The notes beneath the pieces are model-generated. The model had not been told where the DNA came from, made no database searches, and was given only the letters and a program-made list of their open reading frames with translations. From positions 8,747,501-8,811,500 of the forward strand of contig BSQZ01000011.1 of NCBI GenBank assembly GCA_033239005.1: a DNA stretch of 64,000 bases. The letters are read 5' to 3'. Shown in pieces: positions 12,043 to 20,454 of this stretch. The stretch comes from Lamellibrachia satsuma (taxonomy: Eukaryota > Annelida > Polychaeta > Sabellida > Siboglinidae). Each line of letters opens with the position of its first letter. Position 1 is the stretch's first letter. The position numbers and the translations under genes were made by a program.

Positions 12043-15000
12043 TCTCTGTGTTGTTTCGGGGTTTACTTACTAGTGTTTGTTTGCAACGTTCTTTCAATAC
12101 TCTCGCAGCACGAGGTTCCGTAGTTGGCTATCCCGCCTATCACCGCTCGCAGAAGGACGACCTGCTTTCTGGAATCGTCCTTCTGCAGAACTGTGAGGTG
12201 TCGACGGAAGGCATCGTGACCTCGTGGACAGTCTACATCGGGTCACGTGAAACCGCGTTTGAACTACAGGTATATAGTAGTTGTTATTTGATGTTTGTTA
12301 CACGTACGGTGGACGATAATTTCGGTGTTTTATCTCGATTTTAAGAATTATAATGGTAAACAGCCTATTGGTAATGTATAACGAATAATTAAATCCATAA
12401 TATCACGCAAGAGTGGTAGTATTACCATAGTACCCCTGACAGTAACGTGGATTTGCCAGTTTATCCCACACCACGTGCGGATGTATGTACGCTGAATCAG
12501 TGTTGTACTTCATCCCATTTGTGGTCTTGGTCGACGTGTTTCTAGACGTGCCAGCGCCCAAACTTTAGAGAGCGTTTTCAGGAAATGCCCGTCATTACCC
12601 GCCCGACCACCGACGACGGGTCCACTACCAATTAAAGTTAAGTTCCCGTTTACTGGCCCCGTAAATTCGAGAGGCAATCCCATAGGTTAACACACCAAAT
12701 GAAAATCAGCGTTTCAACAGGTCGATCTGTCGGCAGTACTGATGCAGTCAGAATCTCCTGTAGGCGAGGATGGCAGTACTGCACCATGCTTCTCCTTAAA
12801 CGTCTTGGACTCTCGAATTTGATAAGCACTTATTCAGATAGTCTTGCCTCGAACGGATTGAAGTGTGATTATGCATATCTCCACCGCCATACGACTATTT
12901 CAATCAGGCAGCTGTAACCCACAGATCTGGCGACCGTCCACCAACCAGGCTACGTTCATGCTGGTCAATTCACTGACCGTCTCCGGCCGTTCGCCGGGTG
13001 TCCACACGATCGATCTGCCCGAAGCCGACCGCACGAAGGTGAACGTTGGTGACGTTATCGGACTGTCGTTCTCAGACGCCAATCCGATACCGTTCGACTA
13101 CAGCTTCTACTGTGAACATCACCGGACGCTCTACCGGCGACTGGCGGGCGTGGTCCGGCAGCCAACCGCGGGAGAAGAGATGAAATTTGGAAGCAAGACA
13201 GATTCGACTGATTCGTGTCGCGTCTACTCCGTTTACGCCACTGTGCAACCCGCAGGTTTGTATCACCATATCTCGTAGGTGACAGACATCTGCTCATGGA
13301 AAAGCGGGAAGGTTTGTTTTAGCGGGATCACGTATTCTTTTTATTGGTTGCTATTTTTAACTTTCTGTTCTTCGTTCGCGATGAACGCATGCGTGATAAC
13401 AAGTTAAACAGTTAAGAGAGAATTATCATGTGCATACACCGGTCTTGTATGTAACAAATATATTTACTGTTAAAAATAGCTTTGGAAAACTACAAAAAGG
13501 TAATTTTGCCCAGAAAGCGGGAAACACGATCAAGAGATACAAGCAGTATTTCCCGCCCGGAAGCGGTAGTGTTGACACGTATGAATATATCCACGGTTAT
13601 ACACATCGAAATATGCAACTCAGTGCATATCCACGAGTACACACCGTTACAAAGGTAGTGTAGTCAAATGGCTACATGGTACAATACAGTTCGTATTGGT
13701 GAACATTACACGACCATTGTAGCATTCCTTTGCCTCACCGGACAATATTTCTTGCAATTTGTTTACCTTCATTGTCTGTGAAACATACGAACTTGACATG
13801 TTTCCAAAACGACTCAAAATCCTGACACAACGTAATGTCGGCCCGGTGTGATGACTGAAGCTCAAATGTCGGCATATCCCGGTTAAGAACGACTGTATTG
13901 TAATGCAAACGATCAGTGAATGGTAATGTTTTGAAAAACTGTATTCATCATTATTAATACGGATAAATCTCAGTCACGTCTGCACACTTTATCAACGTAA
14001 AACGTTGATCAAGAATACCACGCCAGTGGTTTACTGGGAAAACCTTGTTGAACACACAGCATGTTTTATTCATGGGCCGCGCCAAACTGTTAGATAGTCC
14101 TTAGATAGTCACGAGTGCGTGTAGTCTTGACAAGAATCTTCCACTTTTATAACAAATTCTGAGAAAACCACTGGCGTGATATTCTTGATTGCCCCCAAAA
14201 CTATGACTTTTGTCTTGCTTTAATATATTCTCCAACCGGAGAACCCCCTTCCTTCTAGTTCTTTAGATTAGCTCCTCTGTTGATGCGCTCGTCGTCACAC
14301 CGTAGATACTAGTTAATTTATCTATGGTCACACAGGGCAGGCGTCGTTGGGCGACTTCAGCTATGAGAGCAGTGTGTACCTGGTGCGAGAGGAGAAGGCA
14401 AACCGACGCTCGGCAGAGAGCCTGTGTCGTGTGCACCTGGGCGACTCAGCACGACTCGCTCATTTCGACACGACGGCCGAGTACATGGCTGTCCAACAAC
14501 ACCTCGCTGAGGTGGCGGAAAACGGCACGTATTGGTACGTGAATCACTATATTCTTAGACCATCAGTTGCTGTCCGAGGTAAAAGAATATCTGTAAAAGT
14601 TATATTTATTGATCTACAACTAAATTATTTATTGCAGAAAGGGAACATTAGTATACGGTTTAAGCACATAAAAATATTGACAAGTCGGCCAATAATTTTC
14701 TTAGGCGAGTCATTTGTTAAGGCTTGTAAGCCAAAACAGCCTCTGTAGCAAAACTCATGTGTAGCAAATTAATTTACAAAGTAATCGAACTAATTCGCTG
14801 TTAATTTAATGCGTAAGCTATCTTTATATGTTTTTAGTTTTCCCATTTTATGATTTCTCATTAGGATATTACTCCTCTTTGATTAGTTTCAAAGATTTTC
14901 TTAAAACCGTTAACGAAATACAACCCATAAATGTGTGCTTGATTTATGCTTGCAAATGGCAGCCATGTTTTAAAATGGCGTCCAAAAAGGCATTAAGCTA

Positions 15001-18000
15001 CTCATAACACATTTTCAGACACTTCACACATTGGTGTAACTGAAAATCATAGTGGGAATTAGTCCCCCGATTTGAGAGTCGACCGACCTCACTATTTGTA
15101 GGCTCGTGGACAATAGGCCCCTATCGTGACACCAACAGACATACTGTAATATACTACAAGAAGCGAATGGGGCATAAGACAAATAAATTAACACTACGAA
15201 GGGACAAACCTTTTGAGCTTTTAAAATTTAACATAAATGTAGGTTTGGAAAATGAAGTTGGATTGTTCTTGGGTATATTCAGGGTCGGTGGCCGCACGGA
15301 CGGAGTTGCTTCCTTGGACAATGACGTCATCGTGTGGGGGAAATGTCAACCAGGTCGGTGACACTAGTTATGTAACTTCGATATTTGGAAATAAAATGAC
15401 ATATGTTAGTTTAGATTTGGTATTGCGTGGTTGGGCCATGGTTGCAGCGTTGCGTGACAGTCCATGCGACACTGTGTTATCGTTTATCCATAACTTAATA
15501 ACTAGCCCAACAGTGATCTGTTTGTCTCCAGCGACACGGACGTAGGCCTACACAGTTCATTAGTAACTCGTGCAGCCTCTTGTAGCCCATCGTTGGACCA
15601 ACAATTAAAGTAGGACCTGTGAGCGTGCATGCCCCTCTATACAAAAAGGTCCGTTTTCCTAAATTCGCCGGTGGAAATCCTGGCTACCAACTTCTGATAT
15701 TGTAGTGTACTTCTCTCCCACCATCTCCATCCCCGTCAAGAGTTATATTACAGTTGAACGGCCTTCATATGGGTCTAGTGCTAATACGGGTAAACTCAGT
15801 GTCGAATGCGCGATACCTTGCGGATGTGTTGTGGGATATCGCCTCTTGAAATATCACGCGCCGAATGCTTGTAGAAAGGGGTAAAGCCTGCCTCGTGTTG
15901 GCGAAAGAGACCGAAGACGCAGCCGAGTATGTGTGGTACACGCGAATGTGCGGCGAAGTGCACAAGTTCATTTGTGAGGACAATCAAAGTAAGTACGGAA
16001 AGGCAGTGTTAGTTGAGCCAGTTTTCATTGTTTTTGATATCTAGGGCACAGTAATATTTCTAAGTCAAAATTGTTTTAGCTCACATAAAATATCGTTATT
16101 AATAGATCATTTTAGACCAAGATAATATTTCTAGTAAACATAGATAATTACGTGTAGCTGGTTCAAATAGGGTTGGTAAGCTGGCTCAACTAGCACTTGG
16201 TGTGGAGTAAGTTGAGCCACAGCGTAGCGTAAATTGGGTAAATGCTTTATTTGTATAATTTACGTAGGCCTTGTACTAAAATTTAATAACAACTAAGCCA
16301 ACACATCTACCCAATGTAAGTCAACATACTTAAGTAGTAAGTCGACACACTTTGTTAGCATAGACTCATAGGCCAACCGCAACCAGTGTAACTAACTGCT
16401 AATATGTTACCAATGTCCCAATTTGCTCGGAAAAATCAATTCCTTGATGTATTTTGGGGTAAAGAACACTCGTCCTCGTTCTTTAACCGCTGCTCAACTA
16501 ACCCTCCCTTGGGCCTTGGGTGGCTCAACTAACCCTCCCTTGAGCTTAGGGTGGCTCAACTAGCCCCGTTTCGACAATTTAGCTTGTTTAATCAAGTGCT
16601 CATTAAGTCTGGTCACAAGCGTTGATAGTTTACACACCAGCAGACATTAATCACAATCACCAAACGTTTCGGAAAACATACTTTTAACTCACATTTTCTG
16701 ACCATTGTGATAAATGATACTTATTGTACGTCAATCGTGTTCTAATAAAATGTCCAATCACAGGGTGGTACCATGTAGCTGGCGCTGCTGTAGTATTCTG
16801 GGAAACACGGGTGGCTCCAATTACCTAGTGGCTCAACTAACACTGCCTTCCCCTAATATATTATATATAGTGATTGTCAGTTGTGACATGTGCGATTCGC
16901 TTTGAAACGCCTGTTTATGCCGGTGGAACTTTTCGTGATGGATGCTTCGTATGTTCGAAGCGTGTAGCAACACATTCAATTAATCAGTGAATAATTTGCT
17001 TTTAAGCTCTGGTGTAGACAAAAGAGAGAGTGGGTGGAAGTAAGTGATGGGGGGGTGTAAAGAGAGAGGAGGAGAGAAAGGAAGAGAATGCGTCTGTGTG
17101 TGTGTGTGCGTGTGCGTGTGTGGGCGTGTCCGTTGAATCATATGGTTTATTATAGTGGGAACAGCTAGACAGCTATGTGTAACATTACGAATCATCTGAA
17201 GGTGCACCAAAAATTCTGAAAGATGATTACTATTTTTCTCGACTGTTTCGCACATAAATCAAAGCGATGGGTGTTCTGCCTTGCAGCAAGAAGCGTTACC
17301 GTGACACCACCGACGGCGAACTCGTTATCGCACCACACACGTTGGTCTAGTTCAGGTGAGTACTGCCACACCAATTTACCTCCACCCCCACCGGCCTTCA
17401 GGTGTATAATGTGACTGGTTCTTAAAACTCCATTCTCAACTGATTAACCTATCGCAAATTCGGTTAATTGATTTATGAATCGTTTATATAACACCCGCAG
17501 GCAATTAATAAATGCATAGTTTTGTTTAAATCATCGAAAAATTTAATTTAGTCGTTAGATGTGATAAAATGTGGCTATCCAAAACAGTAAACACCGCGCG
17601 GGTCAATGTCGATGATGGGCGTGACTTCCTTCCTCTTGTCGATCACACGGCAAAGTTACGCGAGTTTTCAGCGTTTCCATTTTCACTTCACTTAATGTTT
17701 GACCAAACATTAAATAATTTAAACTGATTTAAAACTTCACACAAAAGTTACACAAGCGAGTTAGCCTGTTGCATTGGATACTAGGTAGGTTTGATTTTTC
17801 GTAAAATGAATTTGAAATGAGACTAGGGAAAAAATCGAACTGAAGAGGGACCTTTAACAGAGCGACGCGAGTAGCACGTTTCTTATCTTTCTGGCGCGGT
17901 AGGTGACTATAAGCCGTGTGCGAGCGTGACTTTATGAAGTGAGAATGTTTCTAGTCCACCAAATCATAAGCCATAACATGTTTAGACTCGCTCATAACTC

Positions 18001-19184
18001 GGCTATGCATCTTGCGGAACGATACGTTTGAACACGACTTGCACGTTCTGAATGTAACTAGTATTTTGAGTATTCATTCACGCTCATTGAAATACGACCA
18101 CTACTGGGTTTTCTCAGACATAACTACCATTACATACGACACACGACAGATGTGATTTTCTGTTTACGATGCGTTATCCCACTCGGACGTGTTATCCGCC
18201 AGGGGCTGCGAGACGCTGGTTGGTCGGCGTCCTGGTGTGTCTGGCGTGCGTCGTGATGGTCGTCGCAGCAGTTCTATTCTATCTACGGTGAGACGCTCAT
18301 TTATCTTACCAGTCGGTTAATGGGATGGTCTCTGGGCCTCACATCTATTACACTTAGCTAGTTAATCATTGGCAATCCCCATCGACAGATGTGCACGAAT
18401 CATTTCTACTGTGTAAGTGGAATTGCCTTTCATATTTAGTTAACTTGCCGCCAGCGACCATTGTCATTCTAAAACCTTTTACTAGATGCAATTAAAGGGC
18501 ACTGCCATTTACCAATCAAACATTAACGAAAACATGTTTGACAAGCTATCCTACTTGATCATGTGCGTGATTTCTTTGCTTATTTGTAAACGCCATTCAA
18601 ACATCGTTCTAAACGGTCAGCGCCAGCAATGTTCTAAACCAGAGCTAACTGATGACGTAGGTCGGCCTACTTAATAAGTGCGCAACAGCAGTCAGTAAAG
18701 GTTAAAGCGCGACGTGTATCATTTCGAAGACGGTGCAGATAATGCTATTGCACAGCACACTTCCTCAAACTCTACCGGGTGCAACTTTGTTGTGCGCAAG
18801 GACACGGGATTTCGCACTACTTTACGAACAGTGGAGAACAGAACCCGCTACGTCACCGGTTTTCGAGAAAATGTCGCGATACGCGTCTTATCCACAAATA
18901 TGTTAGGCCAACTTGTAACTGGCACGTTCATATACGATTATACGAAAACATAAAATTCACTGTATAAATTAACGTTCATACGTTGCAGCTGGCGAAGACG
19001 ACACGGCAGCTGCGTGTTACAAGATAGATTCGTTGTGAAGTCGACGCCAATTTTACCTCGCGCCTTTGGTATTGGTAATCCGCTGTACGCGGAGAACAGC
19101 GACGACGATGACGCCGGCGCAGACAGAGGCTCAGACACCGATCAGCGTTGGAGCGCCGACAACAGTTGCCAAGAGGAGCTCTAG
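389..19184 (+). CDS. Mosaic transmembrane lectin/scavenger receptor, 3' portion (21 exons)
   Basis: This is the gene-level model. Exons: 389-523, 1003-1218, 2370-2566, 4250-4399, 4679-4817, 5529-5674, 6282-6363, 6895-7122, 7598-7843, 8753-8977, 10142-10309, 10652-10819, 11428-11604, 12109-12269, 12925-13255, 14336-14534, 15283-15353, 15875-15988, 17287-17355, 18203-18287, 18989-19184. All introns are GT-AG and all phases match, giving one open frame of about 1166 residues ending in TAG at 19182-19184. Module borders are almost all phase 1, as expected for exon-shuffled extracellular modules. Order: CTLD end, PAN-like, F5/8C, F-type lectin twice, FN2, SRCR, GDVIG domain, CTLD, stalk, TM, cytoplasmic tail. 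The 5' part, including any signal peptide, lies outside the window. Inference: a type I membrane receptor binding glycans, perhaps in immunity or cell adhesion. I know no named orthologue with this order. The chance that two adjacent genes are merged is low because every phase is compatible. Confidence 0.85.
620..834. mobile_element. MITE-like inverted repeat
   Basis: Two arms of about 60 bp (620-677 and 774-833) are near-perfect reverse complements, for example GTGGAAGTCCATTTTGATCT in the left arm against its complement in the right arm, around a loop of roughly 100 bp. No coding capacity. It is consistent with a small non-autonomous foldback element in the intron after the first exon. Target-site duplication is not clear. 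Confidence 0.65.
1003..1218 (+). CDS. Receptor exon: PAN/apple-like cysteine module
   Basis: Acceptor GGTTCAG at 996-1002, donor GTAAGG at 1219; phases 1 and 1; 72 residues. The motifs [24 protein letters not shown] and [10 protein letters not shown] match the layout of PAN/apple-like modules of invertebrate extracellular proteins (a 'GG-EQ ... C-x2-C ... DF ... CW-H' pattern). In that family such modules bind protein or carbohydrate. It sits between the CTLD end and the F5/8C domain. The family call is by pattern only. Confidence 0.65.
1938..2360 (+). mobile_element. 5'-truncated CR1-type LINE fragment
   Basis: This matches the last part of ORF2 and the 3' UTR of the element at 20336-24112: a decayed end of the reverse transcriptase reading frame (AATGAAT...TCAACAGATTGTGTAAATGC), then CCAATTGCTTCCTTGTCC, then a degenerate TTGTTAAATC tail from about 2218 to 2350. 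The tail runs straight into the polypyrimidine tract of the F5/8C exon. Confidence 0.8.
2370..4817 (+). CDS. Receptor exons 3-5: F5/8 type C (discoidin-like) domain
   Basis: Exons 2370-2566, 4250-4399 and 4679-4817 join in phases 1-0-0-1 to give about 162 residues. Visible family features: N-terminal cysteine (CNRYLL), SALSASS, GAWVA, the core HQWIGVDLG split exactly at an intron (QWIG/VDLG), [41 protein letters not shown], and the closing RFELIGC. Length and motif order fit a complete F5/8C domain. Members bind phospholipid heads, glycans or collagen on the cell exterior. The ligand here is unknown. The first intron holds a 72-bp minisatellite. Confidence 0.9.
3020..3968. repeat. 72-bp minisatellite, about 13 copies
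   Basis: The unit begins CCCTTGACGAGTGCGTTAAA and is 72 bp long. Copies differ by a few substitutions and the last two carry a small insertion (GACAACGCATCC). It lies in the intron between the first two F5/8C exons. Because 72 is a multiple of three, one frame on each strand stays open, but the array has no splice sites or start context that would make it exonic. Confidence 0.95.
4955..5398. repeat. CCGA tetranucleotide microsatellite, about 430 bp
   Basis: A nearly pure run of (CCGA)n of about 100 units, with a few GAGGGACC variants at its start and CCTA/CAGA variants near its end. It is intronic, ending about 130 bp before the acceptor of the first F-type lectin exon. It reads as Pro-Thr-Asp-Arg repeats in three frames, which is an artefact of the period. 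Confidence 0.97.
5529..7122 (+). CDS. Receptor exons 6-8: F-type (fucose) lectin domain 1
   Basis: Exons 5529-5674, 6282-6363 and 6895-7122, phases 1-0-1-1, about 152 residues. F-type lectin hallmarks in order: [75 protein letters not shown]. The fucose-binding signature H-x26-R-x-D-x4-R is complete: H of CTHT, 26 residues, R of NRGD, then D and the R of EKRL. In this family those side chains contact alpha-L-fucose and the adjacent cysteine pair lines the site. An active fucose-binding module is therefore predicted. It is followed at once by a second copy. Confidence 0.95.
6037..6176. repeat. 27-bp minisatellite, about 5 copies
   Basis: The unit is CATGACGTCCACACACAAAC plus TCTTAGA. It lies in the intron inside F-type lectin domain 1, between 5674 and 6282. 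Confidence 0.9.
7598..8977 (+). CDS. Receptor exons 9-10: F-type (fucose) lectin domain 2
   Basis: Exons 7598-7843 and 8753-8977, phases 1-1-1, about 157 residues. Motifs: [69 protein letters not shown]. The H-x26-R-x-D-x4-R signature is again complete across the intron (CTHT ... NRGDCC/ASR). Unlike domain 1 there is no intron after the CTHT segment. The intron after RGDCC is shared in position with domain 1, so the pair came from a tandem duplication followed by one intron gain or loss. Confidence 0.95.
8261..8540 (-). mobile_element. Dispersed non-autonomous repeat, copy A (inverted relative to B and C)
   Basis: Reverse-complement relative of 17560-17822 and 44185-44490. Shared blocks: CTAGTC...TTTAAATTCATT, GCAACATGCTAGCTC, the central palindrome AATGTTTGGTCAAACATT, and GGTCAGTGCC. 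It sits in the intron within F-type lectin domain 2. Confidence 0.75.
9654..10110. mobile_element. hAT-like non-autonomous element with 8-bp target duplication
   Basis: The ends are CAGACTTGTTG (left) and CGACAAGTCTA (right), imperfect inverted repeats. The interior has several ACTTGCCAGT/GACTTG subterminal repeats. Flanking 8-mers are GTATGCAG (9646-9653) and GTATACAG (10111-10118), seven of eight identical, as expected for a hAT insertion. No transposase. It ends 31 bp before the FN2 exon. Confidence 0.7.
10142..10309 (+). CDS. Receptor exon 11: fibronectin type II domain
   Basis: Acceptor TTGTAG at 10136-10141, donor GTAAAT at 10310; phases 1 and 1; 56 residues. The four FN2 cysteines are present in the right spacing: [27 protein letters not shown], with DYDNDGEW before the last one. 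FN2 modules bind collagen or glycans, and next to lectin domains they recall the mannose-receptor layout. A single-exon, phase 1-1 module is typical of exon shuffling. Confidence 0.93.
10652..11604 (+). CDS. Receptor exons 12-13: SRCR domain (group A)
   Basis: Exons 10652-10819 and 11428-11604, phases 1-1-1. Motifs: [38 protein letters not shown], then [32 protein letters not shown]. The two cysteines of the first exon and four of the second give the six-cysteine group-A pattern, and group-A domains are typically split over two exons as here. The acceptor of the first exon is somewhat ambiguous. 10652 is chosen because it restores phase 1 and keeps the leading cysteine. SRCR domains bind polyanions and microbial surfaces. 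Confidence 0.92.
12001..12042. repeat. (ACGC)n microsatellite
   Basis: About ten ACGC units in the intron before the GDVIG-domain exons, ending about 65 bp before the acceptor at 12108. Confidence 0.9.
12109..13255 (+). CDS. Receptor exons 14-15: beta-rich extracellular domain with GDVIG motif
   Basis: Exons 12109-12269 and 12925-13255, phases 1-0-1, about 164 residues. Visible: [17 protein letters not shown] joined directly to [14 protein letters not shown], then [40 protein letters not shown] 'WRP ... GDVIG ... NPIPYD' pattern is, to my knowledge, seen in uncharacterised domains of invertebrate secreted and receptor proteins. No catalytic motif is visible and I assign no function. The acceptor at 12924 (ACCCACAG) was chosen because nearer AGs give a wrong frame or a stop. 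Confidence 0.8.
12488..12655. repeat. Dispersed repeat, inverted partner of 19385-19560
   Basis: CTTGGTCGACGTGTTTCTA, GCGCCCAAACTT and AAGTTAAGTTCCCGT recur in reverse complement at 19385-19560. Non-coding; family unknown. Confidence 0.7.
14336..15988 (+). CDS. Receptor exons 16-18: C-type lectin domain
   Basis: Exons 14336-14534, 15283-15353 and 15875-15988, phases 1-2-1-1, about 128 residues. CTLD landmarks: [20 protein letters not shown] (the C-x-a-HLa helix), E at [17 protein letters not shown] (WIG strand), [31 protein letters not shown]. Cysteines for the conserved disulphides are present. Canonical calcium and sugar motifs (EPN or QPD, and WND) are not: the sequence has QPG, and VWY in place of WND. 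Calcium-dependent sugar binding is therefore doubtful for this domain. Many CTLDs of this kind bind proteins or lipids. Confidence 0.9.
15999..16853. mobile_element. Terminal-inverted-repeat element, non-autonomous, about 850 bp
   Basis: The left end GGCAGTGTTAGTTGAGCCA and the right end TGGCTCAACTAACACTGCC are exact inverted repeats of about 19 bp. The interior contains repeated GGTGGCTCAACTA/TAACCCTCCCTTG units. No transposase frame and no clear target-site duplication. It starts about 10 bp after the splice donor of the last CTLD exon. Confidence 0.75.
17020..17135. repeat. Purine-rich and GT-rich low-complexity stretch
   Basis: GAGAGAG, poly-G and a (TG)n run of about 30 bp in the intron before the stalk exon. 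Confidence 0.85.
17287..18287 (+). CDS. Receptor exons 19-20: Ser/Thr-rich stalk and transmembrane helix
   Basis: Exon 17287-17355 (phases 1-1) encodes a Thr/Ser-rich stalk ([15 protein letters not shown]), probably O-glycosylated. Exon 18203-18287 (phases 1-2) encodes ARRW followed by about 22 hydrophobic residues ([20 protein letters not shown]), then YLR and basic residues in the next exon. This gives a single-pass type I orientation, with the lectin modules outside and the tail inside. Confidence 0.88.
17560..17822 (+). mobile_element. Dispersed non-autonomous repeat, copy B
   Basis: Same family as 8261-8540 and 44185-44490: GGGCGTGAC...GTCGATCA, the central palindrome AATGTTTGACCAAACATT, TACACAAGCGAGTTAGC, GTTGCATTGGATACT, and a GAAATGAGACTAG end. 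Intronic. Confidence 0.75.
18989..19184 (+). CDS. Receptor exon 21: cytoplasmic tail with NPLY motif and stop
   Basis: Acceptor CGTTGCAG at 18981-18988. 64 residues, then TAG. It begins with a basic membrane-proximal stretch (RWRRRHG), then [14 protein letters not shown], an acidic run [13 protein letters not shown], and ends NSCQEEL. NPxY motifs bind PTB-domain adaptors and clathrin adaptors, and phosphorylated tyrosine can signal. NPLY fits the consensus, so endocytosis or signalling is a reasonable inference. Confidence 0.85.
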
Positions 19185-20335
19185 AACTGTCCTTTACACG
19201 GAGACCAGTCCCAGTTGGACATTTGCGGTCTGCTCAAATCCTAGCGTCAACTCGTCGACCATTGTCAGAAGTCATCCTTGCCGCCAGGGGCTTCCTACTA
19301 CCCCTGGCCATTGACCTGATGAAACGCTGATTTTGCAGTTGCTGTGTTAAGCAATGAAATTTCGAGCTCTAATTTATGAGGCTGACGTACGGGAACTTAA
19401 CTTCAAATGGTTGTGAAACTGTCGTCGTCGCTGGTCGCATTGGTAATAGTAGACATTCGTGGAAAGCTCTTTGAAGTTTGGGCGCAGACGCGTCTTGTTC
19501 ATAGAAACACGTCGACCAAGACAGCAAGTGTGACGAAGTACACGTGATTCAGCCTGCATCCACTTGACGTGGGATAAACTGACAAATCCACGTTTCAACA
19601 GGTCAACCTGCCAGGGATAGTGTAGTGCAACTACCACCCCTGGTTAACGAGGATGTTAGATGTAGACTTATGCAGTCTGTAAAACGAGCTGACCGTAACT
19701 GGTGGTTGTACTAGTCGATTAATTGTCCGTATCAGAACTACTCGAAGGTGACCAAAACAGTCTACATTAAGCTGTTATACCTTATCCACCACACATCCAC
19801 TTCATACTAGCACTGGTTTTACTTTAGTCCACAAACGATGACTGTGTAACCACTACCTGTCTAGTAGTGCGGCAACGGTTCCAGTTTTCAAGGTTCTCAT
19901 CGGTTCTTGGTGACCATTAATTTTATTCACCGCAAGAGTCTGCCACGGGTCCAATTACCACTGCTCCACCTGGTGCTTTATTTGGAACTACCGATTGGTG
20001 GTGTTTGTTGTAAGACGGCACGGCATTGTGGGGATATTTCGCCATTTTCTTTATTTTTATTGGTTGTGTGTATACCATCTACTCAGTATTTGCCAATATA
20101 TGTTCTCGCTGTTTGACACAGTACGGGTCATGGGCGTGTGCCGAGAAATTATGCAATTTTTCATGTAAATTGTCTGTGTTATCTGTAATTAATGATAAAA
20201 AAATTGGCATATTGACGACATTGGATTACAGCAAAGGTTAGCATGTCAAGAATGTGCGAGTGTGCTAGCTGTTATAATTTAGTTGTCATCAAATAAACCA
20301 CATTTTGCCAATATACCGGAACGTTCTCAAGAGTA
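19185..20335 (+). other. 3' UTR and downstream flank of the receptor gene
   Basis: No convincing coding exon. 19385-19560 is an inverted copy of the intronic repeat at 12488-12655. An AATAAA at 20292-20297 is the first plausible polyadenylation signal I see on the + strand, which would give a 3' UTR of about 1.1 kb. Confidence 0.5.
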
Positions 20336-20454
20336 TCTTAACAAGATTTAACAAGATTTAACAAGATTTAACAAGATTTGCCATCCAAGCCAAAGGCCCA
20401 GATGGCAAGTGGACAAGGAAGCCATTGGCTTATCGAGAGTCCAACAATGTTCAT

